From: Anaeromyxobacteraceae bacterium
GTDB lineage: Bacteria > Myxococcota > Myxococcia > Myxococcales > Anaeromyxobacteraceae
NCBI GenBank assembly: GCA_027349605.1
Contig: DAIEMM010000079.1
Location: 1-5,747 of the forward strand
Reading direction: 5' to 3'
DNA length: 5,747 nucleotides
Part shown: piece by piece, positions 1 to 5,238 of the stretch
Numbering within the stretch: the first letter of the stretch is position 1
Layout: the number at the start of each line of letters is the position of its first letter
Position numbers and translations under genes: made by a program
The notes under the pieces: model-generated
What the model saw: only the letters and a program-made list of their open reading frames with translations
Told to the model about the DNA's origin: nothing
Databases searched by the model: none

Positions 1-330
1 AGGGTCTACTACCCCGACCTGGTCGCCGAGGTGGCCGACCGCTTCCTCTCCATGGGCGACGTGAAATGGTCGCTCGCGGTGGGCGAGTACCGCGGCAGCC
101 TCTACTTCTCGGTGCGCACCCGCGACCGGCGCATGAACGCGGGGAAGATGATCCGCGAGGTGATCGAGCGGGAGGGCGGCACCGCCGGCGGACACGGGTC
201 GATGGCCGGCGCGCGACTTCCGGTGAAGAGGATGACCCCGGCCGCGCGGCGCAGGATGCTGCGTCGGGTGTTCCACTCGTTCCTGCGCGAGTTCGACGCC
301 GAGGGCACCCGCCCCCGGCGGCTGGTGTGA
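1..330 (+). CDS. DHH/DHHA1-family phosphoesterase, C-terminal fragment
   Basis: Reading from base 1 in frame 1 gives 109 codons that end at TGA 328-330; the start lies before the window. The visible part looks like a DHHA1 substrate-binding domain. A strand-rich stretch (visible residues 22-40, with Leu-Tyr-Phe-Ser-Val-Arg) is followed by an Asn-Ala-Gly helix start (46-48), and then by the glycine/histidine signature GGTAGGHGSMAG at residues 59-70. In DHH phosphoesterases (RecJ, NrnA/Orn-like and relatives) this GG-x-GGH loop contacts the nucleic acid or nucleotide phosphate, while the DHH metal site sits in the N-terminal domain, which is not visible here. A basic tail (residues 72-109, rich in Arg) follows. 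NrnA-type oligoribonuclease/pAp phosphatase is the best guess, but a DHH protein fused to another N-terminal domain is equally compatible. The stop overlaps the start of the next gene by 4 nt, which suggests translational coupling. Confidence 0.75.
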   Translation, partial: RVYYPDLVAEVADRFLSMGDVKWSLAVGEYRGSLYFSVRTRDRRMNAGKMIREVIEREGGTAGGHGSMAGARLPVKRMTPAARRRMLRRVFHSFLREFDAEGTRPRRLV

Positions 331-1469
331 CCTACCTCGACCACAACGCCATCACGCCGGTCCGGCCCGAGGCCGAGGCGGCGGTCCTGCGCGCCCTGCG
401 GACCTTCGGCAACCCCTCCTCGGTGCACGCCGCCGGGCGGGACGCCCGGGCCGTCCTCGACGAGGCGCGCGCCCGGGTCGCTGCGGCTCTCCGGATCCAC
501 CCCCGCGACCTGGTCTTCACGTCGGGGGCCACCGAGTCGGCGACGCTCGCCGTCCGCGGCGCCCTGGCGGCGGCGCCGGGGGGGCGGACCGGCCTCGTCG
601 TCACGGCGGTCGAGCACCCCTGCGTGCTCGACCTGGCCCGGGAGCTCTCCCTCCACGGCACCCCGGTCCAGGTGGTCCCGGTGGACCCCGACGGCGTCGT
701 CGACCTCGAGGCCCTCGGGAACGCGATGGGGCCGGAGACGGCGCTCGTCTGCTGCATGCTCGCCAACAACGAGACCGGGGTGGTCCAGCCCGTGGTGGAG
801 GCGGCCGACCTCGCGCACGCCGCCGGCGCCCTCCTCCTCTGCGACGCCGTGCAGGCGGCCGGGAAGATCCCCGTCGACCTCCCGGCCCTCCGTGCCGACC
901 TCGCCGCGGTGACCAGCCAGAAGTTCGGCGGTCCCCGCGGGGCCGGCGCCCTCTGGATCTCCCCCGGCGTGCGCCTCGCGCCCATCGCCGGAGGGCACCA
1001 GGAGCGCGGGCGGAGGGCCGGCACGGAGAACCTGCCCGGGCTCGCCGGGATGGGGGCGGCCCTCGAGGCGGCGGCGGCCTCGCTGGCGGCGGAAGGCGAG
1101 CGGCTCCGCTCCCTGCGCGACCGGCTCGCGTCCGGGCTCCTCGCGGCCCTCCCCGGCACGCGCGTGAACGGCGCCGGTGCCCCGCGCCTGCCCAACACGC
1201 TCTCCGTGACCTTCCCGGGCGCCGACGGCGAGGCGCTCCTCATGGCGCTCGACCTGGAGGGGATCTGCGCCAGTGCCGGGGCGGCCTGCACGTCCGGCTC
1301 CACCACGCCGTCGCACGTGCTCTCGGCCATGGGGCTCACCGCCGACGAGGCGCGGGCGACGCTGCGCCTCTCGCTGGGGTGGAGCAGCGCCGACGCGGAC
1401 GTCGAACACGCACTCCGGGTGATACCGGGGGCCGTCCGGCGGGTCCGCGAGGCACTGGCCGCTCCCTGA
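327..1469 (+). CDS. Cysteine desulfurase, NifS/IscS family (class V aminotransferase fold)
   Basis: A 380-residue PLP enzyme that would take sulfur from L-cysteine, forming alanine and an enzyme persulfide for Fe-S clusters or thiolated cofactors/tRNA. Landmarks: N-terminal YLDHNAITP (3-11), GNPSSVH (28-34), GATES (67-71), the PLP-stacking His97 in VEHP, ANNETG (146-151), Asp173 and Gln176 in CDAVQ (PLP nitrogen and oxygen contacts), the Schiff-base Lys199 in SQKFGGPRG, RAGTEN (230-235), and the catalytic Cys321 in AGAACTSGS. Length and motif order match the family. Position 198, next to the lysine, is Gln where the family usually has His, and the N-terminal motif reads DHNAIT instead of the commoner DNNATT. 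The start is GTG 327, chosen because homologues begin one or two residues before YLD and because it gives a GTGA overlap with the preceding stop. No iscU, nifU or mnmA partner is visible, so the sulfur acceptor is unknown. Confidence 0.93.
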   Translation: MTYLDHNAITPVRPEAEAAVLRALRTFGNPSSVHAAGRDARAVLDEARARVAAALRIHPRDLVFTSGATESATLAVRGALAAAPGGRTGLVVTAVEHPCVLDLARELSLHGTPVQVVPVDPDGVVDLEALGNAMGPETALVCCMLANNETGVVQPVVEAADLAHAAGALLLCDAVQAAGKIPVDLPALRADLAAVTSQKFGGPRGAGALWISPGVRLAPIAGGHQERGRRAGTENLPGLAGMGAALEAAAASLAAEGERLRSLRDRLASGLLAALPGTRVNGAGAPRLPNTLSVTFPGADGEALLMALDLEGICASAGAACTSGSTTPSHVLSAMGLTADEARATLRLSLGWSSADADVEHALRVIPGAVRRVREALAAP

Positions 1470-1471
1470 GT

Positions 1472-1490
1472 CCGGTGCGGACCGCACCGG
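1472..1490 (+). terminator. Hairpin after the desulfurase gene, possible terminator
   Basis: CCGGTGC (1472-1478), a 5-nt loop and GCACCGG (1484-1490) form a perfect 7-bp GC-rich stem starting 3 nt after the desulfurase stop. The arms can be read as a 9-bp inverted repeat around a single A. Only a weak T-containing stretch follows (GATTTCC), so this is not a textbook intrinsic terminator. Its position between the gene end and the next promoter still makes a role in 3'-end formation or mRNA stability the likeliest explanation. Confidence 0.45.
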
Positions 1491-1510
1491 GTCGATTTCC
1501 TCGGTATCGC

Positions 1511-1539
1511 TTGACACCGGAGCGTGCGGCCCCTACGAT
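1511..1539 (+). promoter_or_regulatory. Strong sigma-70 promoter of the 6S RNA gene
   Basis: A perfect -35 box TTGACA (1511-1516), a 17-bp spacer and a -10 box TACGAT (1534-1539) match the housekeeping sigma factor consensus with one mismatch. The expected start point is about A1546, seven bases past the -10 box. In such a GC-rich genome a match this close is unlikely by chance, and it lies directly upstream of the structured RNA. A promoter this strong, with no ribosome binding site or convincing reading frame after it, suits a stable abundant RNA. Confidence 0.85.
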
Positions 1540-1545
1540 CAAGTC

Positions 1546-1770
1546 ATCAAACTTCTCGTGATTTCGGGAGGTTATTGCTCTTTCGCCCTATCGATCTGCC
1601 CCCTGCTGGGTTCGTGATTGGCTTCGAGTCGTTTGGGCCGACTCCGAACAAAGAGGAGCACCTGGTTTCGTTCATGTGCAAGCTCCCGTGTTTCAAGGGA
1701 GAAGCCTACGCGCGGAACTTCGAAGTGCCCCACCTGTAGCAATACAGGTCCAAGCAACCGAGCCACACGG
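1546..1770 (+). ncRNA. ssrS: 6S RNA (RNA polymerase-binding regulatory RNA)
   Basis: 6S RNA mimics an open promoter and sequesters sigma-70 RNA polymerase. Four points support the call. First, the ygfA-type folate gene follows immediately, the conserved neighbour of ssrS in proteobacteria. Second, a rod-like fold can be drawn by hand: closing stem GGTT 1570-1573/AACC 1756-1759, GCT 1577-1579/AGC 1753-1755 and perhaps CGTG 1557-1560/CACG 1766-1769; upper stem GGCTTC 1620-1625/GAAGCC 1701-1706; apex GCAC 1658-1661/GTGC 1676-1679. A competing hairpin GAGTCG 1626-1631/CGACTC 1639-1644 exists. Third, the 3' side carries a small hairpin ACCTGTA-GCAA-TACAGGT (1732-1749) where E. coli 6S has its CCUUGAACC hairpin, each preceded at similar distance by GAGAAGCC (here 1699-1706). 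Fourth, CCCCCTG (1599-1605) recalls the CCCCUG of the E. coli bubble strand used as pRNA template. The stretch is visibly less GC-rich than its surroundings. Ends are approximate; the fold was not computed. Confidence 0.85.
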
Positions 1771-1791
1771 CCTGCGCGGGGGGCTTTTTTT
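1761..1791 (+). terminator. Probable intrinsic terminator of the 6S RNA
   Basis: AGCC (1761-1764) can pair with GGCT (1782-1785), and additional imperfect C-G pairs can form inside the stem (C1766 and C1768 with the G run 1778-1783). The stem runs into seven T (1785-1791). The T tract is the longest in the window and stands out in this composition. The stem has bulges, so it may be leaky. It ends one base before the GTG codon proposed as the ygfA start, so any ygfA message from the 6S promoter must read through it. Confidence 0.6.
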
Positions 1792-1792
1792 C

Positions 1793-2389
1793 GTGTCCAC
1801 GACCTCCGCCATCGCCGAGAAGGCCGCCCTCCGGGCGCGGCTCTTCGTGGTTCGTGCCGCCCTCCCCCCGGAGATCCGCGAGGCCGGCTCCCGCGCTATC
1901 GCGGCCCGCCTCGCCTCCCTTCCTGCCTGGCAACGGGCCCGCACCGTCGCGCTCCACGCGCCGCTGGGGGCGGAGGTGGACACCGCCGAGCTCGCCCGGC
2001 TCGCCCTGGCGGCGGGCAAGCGGGTTGCCTGGCCCCGCGTCGCCGCCGCCGGCCCGGCCATGGAGTTCGCCGCCTGCGCCGCCTCCGAGCTGGTCTCCGG
2101 CCCGGCCCGGGCCCTCGAGCCTCCGCGCTCCGCGCCCCCCCTCCCCCTCGACGCCATCGACCTCGTCGTCGTCCCCGGCGTGGCCTTCGACGCCGGCGGT
2201 GGGCGGCTGGGACGCGGACGGGGACACTACGACGCCACGCTCTCCCGGCTCCGGCCCGGCGCGGCCCGGGTCGGCGTGGCCTTCGACGAGCAGGTGGTCG
2301 ACCGCGTTCCCACCGAGCCGCACGACTCCCGGCTCGACGTGGTGGTCACGCCGTCGCGCCTGCTCCTTTCCGGCAACGGACCCGGTTGA
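1793..2389 (+). CDS. ygfA: 5-formyltetrahydrofolate cyclo-ligase
   Basis: A 198-residue enzyme of the MTHFS family that converts 5-formyl-THF to 5,10-methenyl-THF using ATP, returning a stored or inhibitory folate to the one-carbon pool in the cytoplasm. The N-terminal helix with Lys10, Arg14 and Arg21 and the segment RAALPP (21-26) match the ATP-phosphate-binding start of the family. HAPLGAEVDT (55-64) is the usual first core strand and turn. The signature VPGVAFDAGGGRLGRGRGHYD (127-147) holds the glycine-rich Mg-ATP/folate loop ending in Tyr-Asp. The C-terminal motif is VPTEPHDSRLDVVVTP (172-187). The start is GTG 1793: it gives the normal length and keeps the N-terminal lysine, whereas the in-frame ATG at 1676 would lie inside the 6S RNA. 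The only Shine-Dalgarno-like element is the G run 1778-1783, 9 nt upstream and inside the terminator stem. It is first gene of a + strand operon. Confidence 0.92.
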   Translation: MSTTSAIAEKAALRARLFVVRAALPPEIREAGSRAIAARLASLPAWQRARTVALHAPLGAEVDTAELARLALAAGKRVAWPRVAAAGPAMEFAACAASELVSGPARALEPPRSAPPLPLDAIDLVVVPGVAFDAGGGRLGRGRGHYDATLSRLRPGAARVGVAFDEQVVDRVPTEPHDSRLDVVVTPSRLLLSGNGPG

Positions 2390-2424
2390 CAGGGTGGCGG
2401 ACGCGTGAGCGAGATCCCGCCCCC

Positions 2425-3219
2425 TTGAAGCTCCTCTTCCTCGGCGACGTCTTCGGAAAGCCCGGCCGCACGGCCGTGAAGCGGCTCGTGCCGCGCCTCA
2501 TCACGCGCCACGGGGTGGACCTGGTGGTGGCCAACGCGGAGAACGCCGCCAACGGCGTGGGCGTGAACCCCGAGACCGCCGACGAGCTGCTCGCCGCCGA
2601 GGTCGACCTCCTGACGAGCGGCAACCACATCTGGTCGAAGCGGGACATCGTTCCCTACCTCGAGGCCAGGGGCTCGAAGCTCCTGCGCCCCGCCAACTAC
2701 CCCCAGGGCGCTCCCGGGCGCGGGCACGCCGTGGTGGAGACCCCCGACGGGCGCAAGCTCGGGGTGCTGAACCTCGAGGGCCGGGTCTTCATGAAGGACC
2801 TCGACGACCCGTTCCGCACCGCCGACCGGCTGGTGGCGGAGCTCCGGGCCCAGGGATGCACCTGCATCCTCGTGGACATGCACTGCGACGCCACCAGCGA
2901 GAAGAACGCCATGGGCTGGTACCTCGACGGCCGGGTCTCGGCCGTCCTCGGGACCCACACCCACGTCCAGACCGCCGACGCCCGCGTGCTCGCCGGCGGC
3001 ACCGCCTTCATCACCGACGTGGGGATGTGCGGCCCCTGGGACTCGGTCATCGGCGTGAAGAAGGAGCTGGTGCTCGAGCGCTTCCTCTCGCAGCGCCCGG
3101 TCCAGTTCGAGCCGGCGAGGCGGGACGTGTGGCTGCAGGGGGCGCTCGTGGACGTCGACGACGCGACCGGCAAGGCCCGCTCCATCGAGCGGGTCCAGGA
3201 GAAGGACGAGGAGCAGTGA
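2425..3219 (+). CDS. YmdB-type metallophosphoesterase (TIGR00282 family)
   Basis: A 264-residue calcineurin-like phosphoesterase of the compact family that includes Bacillus YmdB and Deinococcus DR1281. Members are dinuclear-metal phosphodiesterases, reported to act on 2',3'-cyclic nucleotides and to influence RNA turnover and stationary-phase behaviour in Bacillus; the role here is unproven. All expected metal and catalytic residues are present: Asp8 (FLGDVFGKPG), Glu39-Asn40 (NAENAANG), Asn67-His68 (TSGNHIW), His153 (DMHCDATSEK), His178 and His180 (GTHTHVQTAD), plus ITDVGMCGP (196-204). The family usually reads HAEATSEK where this has HCDATSEK, a conservative difference. The start is TTG 2425, because family members begin with Met-Lys and two or three hydrophobic residues before the GD motif. 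An in-frame TTG at 2386 would add 13 residues without family support. The gene begins 35 nt after ygfA and ends 2 nt before tyrS. Confidence 0.9.
   Translation: MKLLFLGDVFGKPGRTAVKRLVPRLITRHGVDLVVANAENAANGVGVNPETADELLAAEVDLLTSGNHIWSKRDIVPYLEARGSKLLRPANYPQGAPGRGHAVVETPDGRKLGVLNLEGRVFMKDLDDPFRTADRLVAELRAQGCTCILVDMHCDATSEKNAMGWYLDGRVSAVLGTHTHVQTADARVLAGGTAFITDVGMCGPWDSVIGVKKELVLERFLSQRPVQFEPARRDVWLQGALVDVDDATGKARSIERVQEKDEEQ
3208..3213 (+). promoter_or_regulatory. Shine-Dalgarno site of tyrS
   Basis: GAGGAG lies 8 nt before ATG 3222, inside the last codons of the phosphoesterase gene. It decides for ATG 3222 over the in-frame GTG 3216, which would sit only 2 nt from it. Confidence 0.75.
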
Positions 3220-3221
3220 CG

Positions 3222-4475
3222 ATGGCACCAGTCGACCCGAGGCTGCGCAGCGCCACCCCCGACGAGCAGTTCCGCGAGGTGACCCGCGGGATGGTGGACC
3301 TGCACGTCGAGAAGGACCTGCGCGAACGGCTCCAGAAGGCCTACGACGGCGGCGTTCCGCTCCGGGTGAAGGCGGGCTTCGACCCCACCGCGCCCGACCT
3401 CCACCTCGGCCACACCGTGCTCATCTCCCGCATGCGCCGGTTCCAGCAGTTCGGCCACACCGTCATCTTCCTCATCGGCGACTTCACCGGGATGATCGGC
3501 GACCCCACCGGCCGGAACGCCACCCGGCCCCCGCTCACCCGCGAGCAGATCCTCGGGAACGCCGAGACCTACAAGAAGCAGGTCTTCAAGATCCTCGACC
3601 CGGCCGAGACCGAGGTCCGCTTCAACTCCGAGTGGCTCGGCCCGATGACGTTCGCCGACGTGGTGCGGCTGGCCAGCCGCCACACGGTGGCCCGCATGCT
3701 GGAGCGCGACGACTTCCGGAAGCGCTACACCGGCAACACGCCCATCTCGATCCACGAGTTCCTCTACCCGCTCGCGCAGGGCTACGACTCGGTGGCCCTG
3801 AAGTGCGACATCGAGCTCGGCTCGTCGGACCAGCTCTTCAACCTGCTGGTGGGCCGCGCGCTCATGAACCAGTACGGCCTGACCCCGCAGATCGTCCTCA
3901 CCGGCCCCATCCTGGAAGGTCTCGACGCGAAGCTCGATGCGGCCACCGGCAAGATCGCCGGCGACAAGATGTCGAAGTCGCTCGGCAACTACGTGGGCGT
4001 GGCCGACCCCCCCGAGGACCAGTTCGGCAAGCTCATGTCGGTCACCGACGACCTCATGTGGCGCTACTACGAGCTGCTCTCGGGCCGGACCAGCGCCGAG
4101 ATCGCCGCGCTGAAGGCGGGCCATCCGAAGGCGGCCAAGGTGGCGCTCGCCATGGAGATCGTGGAGCGCTTCCACGGCGCGGCGGCGGCGCGGGCGGCCG
4201 AGGCCCACTTCGAGCAGGTGCACGCCCGGCGCGAGACGCCGGAGGACGTCGCCGAGGTGGCGCTGTCGCTCGGCGGCCAGGCCTCCCTGCCGCTCGCCGC
4301 CGCGCTCGCCGACGCGAGGCTCGCCGCTTCCCGCAGCGAGGCCCGGAGGCTCGTGGCCCAGGGGGGCGTCACCGTGAACGGGGAGCGGGCCACCGATCCG
4401 AAGGCGCCGCTCGCCGCCGGCGAGTACCTGGTGAAGGTCGGCAAGCGCCACTTCGCGAGGTTGCGGGTGTCCTGA
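3222..4475 (+). CDS. tyrS: Tyrosyl-tRNA synthetase, KMSKS type (TyrRS type 2)
   Basis: A 417-residue class I aminoacyl-tRNA synthetase that attaches tyrosine to tRNA-Tyr. The Rossmann catalytic domain occupies about residues 30-260. It has GFDPTAPDLHLGH (52-64, HIGH signature His61-Leu-Gly-His64), GDFTGMIGDPTGR (86-98), the tyrosine pocket around YPLAQGYDS (182-190), the GSSDQLFN segment (200-207), and KMSKS at 249-253. The helical anticodon-binding region follows (about 265-340), then a C-terminal S4 RNA-binding domain (about 355-415, with SRSEARRLVAQGGVTVNG at 370-387). The intact KMSKS and the FDPTAPDLHLGH form place it in the TyrZ-like subgroup, not the E. coli KFGKT type. Between LEGLD (231-235) and KMSKS there are 13 residues, where common relatives have about three (as in LEGLDGVQKMSKS). 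ATG 3222 is 2 nt after the previous stop, with a good ribosome binding site. Confidence 0.97.
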   Translation: MAPVDPRLRSATPDEQFREVTRGMVDLHVEKDLRERLQKAYDGGVPLRVKAGFDPTAPDLHLGHTVLISRMRRFQQFGHTVIFLIGDFTGMIGDPTGRNATRPPLTREQILGNAETYKKQVFKILDPAETEVRFNSEWLGPMTFADVVRLASRHTVARMLERDDFRKRYTGNTPISIHEFLYPLAQGYDSVALKCDIELGSSDQLFNLLVGRALMNQYGLTPQIVLTGPILEGLDAKLDAATGKIAGDKMSKSLGNYVGVADPPEDQFGKLMSVTDDLMWRYYELLSGRTSAEIAALKAGHPKAAKVALAMEIVERFHGAAAARAAEAHFEQVHARRETPEDVAEVALSLGGQASLPLAAALADARLAASRSEARRLVAQGGVTVNGERATDPKAPLAAGEYLVKVGKRHFARLRVS

Positions 4476-4479
4476 AGGC

Positions 4480-5238
4480 TCAGTGGGCCGCGCGGCCCGC
4501 CCGCTGCGGGAAGAGTGCGACGAGGGCGACGATGCAGCCCAGGAGCACGGCGGACGCCCCGACGCGACTCAGGTCCAGTCCCCCCGCACTCACGGGCTTG
4601 TCCAGCAGGTCTCCCAGCACGGCTCCCAGCGGCCGGGTGAGCACGAACGCGAGCCAGAAGAGCACGGTCCTGGAGATCCTCGTGAAGGCGAAGAGGGCGA
4701 CGACCACGGCGAGCAACCCGCCGAACAGGAGCGCTCCCCCTCGGTAGCCCAGTCCGGCGCCATCGGCGACCCAGTCTCCCAGCGCGGTGCCCAGCGTCTG
4801 CGAGAACATGATGGTGACCCAGTAGAACAGCTCCGCACGCGGGGAGCTCACCGAGGCGACGGACACCGAGCCCGTCGTCCGCTGCCAGACGGCGAGCGAG
4901 GCGATCAGGAGCGCCAGGAGCAGGGCCGAGCCTCCGGCGTAGCCGATCCCCAGCGAGCGGTCGGCGAAGTCGGCGAGGGTGGTCCCCACGGTGGTGGTGG
5001 CGATGATCGTGGTCCAGTACAGGGCGGGGTGAAATCGTCGGGCCCGGATCTGGACCGCCACCGCCACCAGGAAGATCCCGGCGAAGATCGCGGTTCCGAC
5101 CAGGTATCCGAGTCCCAGCGACATCGACACCGCATCCCCGCCCGTCTCGCCGAGCGTGGTCGCCGCGATCTTGATCACCCAGAAGAGGAAGGTGACCTCC
5201 GGGACCTTGCTCGATGTGTCCTTCTCGTCGTCACGCAT
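4480..5238 (-). CDS. Four-repeat integral membrane protein, DUF347/COG4705 family
   Basis: A 252-residue membrane protein of unknown function. After a short charged N-terminus (MRDDEKDTSSK) and a VPEVT motif (12-16) it consists of four related units. Each has a Trp-bearing membrane segment, a T/P-x-G-x-x-x-A/G-D motif, a short loop, and a second membrane segment. The key residues fall at Trp20/Asp35, Trp75/Asp90, Trp140/Asp155 and Trp195/Asp210, always 15 apart. A G-L/I-G-Y loop ends at Tyr45, Tyr100 and Tyr165; the fourth unit has lost it. This predicts eight membrane spans. The repeat (two spans and a conserved Trp, in four copies) is the hallmark of DUF347. The intramembrane acidic residues suggest a transporter, but no substrate can be named. 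The start ATG 5238 lies inside the end of rlmE (8-nt overlap), so the two are probably co-translated. The gene ends 4 nt from the stop of the convergent tyrS. Confidence 0.88.
   Translation of the reverse strand: MRDDEKDTSSKVPEVTFLFWVIKIAATTLGETGGDAVSMSLGLGYLVGTAIFAGIFLVAVAVQIRARRFHPALYWTTIIATTTVGTTLADFADRSLGIGYAGGSALLLALLIASLAVWQRTTGSVSVASVSSPRAELFYWVTIMFSQTLGTALGDWVADGAGLGYRGGALLFGGLLAVVVALFAFTRISRTVLFWLAFVLTRPLGAVLGDLLDKPVSAGGLDLSRVGASAVLLGCIVALVALFPQRAGRAAH
4485..4498. repeat. Perfect 14-bp palindrome at the convergent gene ends
   Basis: GGGCCGCGCGGCCC is self-complementary and lies within the last codons of the minus-strand membrane protein gene, 10 nt beyond the tyrS stop. As RNA from either strand it can form a short GC stem. 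No T tract follows on either side, so it is not a classical terminator. It is the only hairpin-forming candidate next to both 3' ends. In a GC-rich genome a palindrome of this composition can also occur by chance. Confidence 0.35.

Noticed and set aside
102..1517. Long minus-strand open frame opposite the cysteine desulfurase
   Set aside because: Its translation is low-complexity Arg/Gly/Pro/Val with no recognisable motif, as expected for the antisense of a GC-rich gene. The opposite strand encodes a complete, motif-perfect enzyme.
1524..1739. Small + strand frame of 71 codons in the gap before ygfA
   Set aside because: It lies almost wholly in the structured 6S region, starts upstream of the predicted transcription start and lacks a ribosome binding site. 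Its codon use does not follow the genome's strong G/C third-position pattern.
1546..1791. SRP RNA, tmRNA or a riboswitch as alternatives for the structured gap
   Set aside because: I see no SRP Alu/GNRA-tetraloop helix 8 signature, no tRNA-like ends or tag frame, and no known riboswitch core. The strong promoter, rod fold and ygfA neighbour favour 6S RNA.
1676..1792. Upstream ATG giving a 237-residue ygfA product
   Set aside because: The extra 39 residues would be translated from the 3' arm of the 6S RNA and its terminator, have no family counterpart, and make the protein longer than usual. GTG 1793 fits the family start.
1618..2424. Long N-terminal extension of the phosphoesterase frame
   Set aside because: The extension is Arg/Pro-rich shadow sequence out of frame with ygfA. 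The family begins a few residues before the GD motif, matching TTG 2425.
2697..4451. Minus-strand frame of 584 codons opposite the phosphoesterase and tyrS
   Set aside because: It spans two unrelated real genes on the other strand and has shadow-like composition. A single real gene would not cross their junction in this way.
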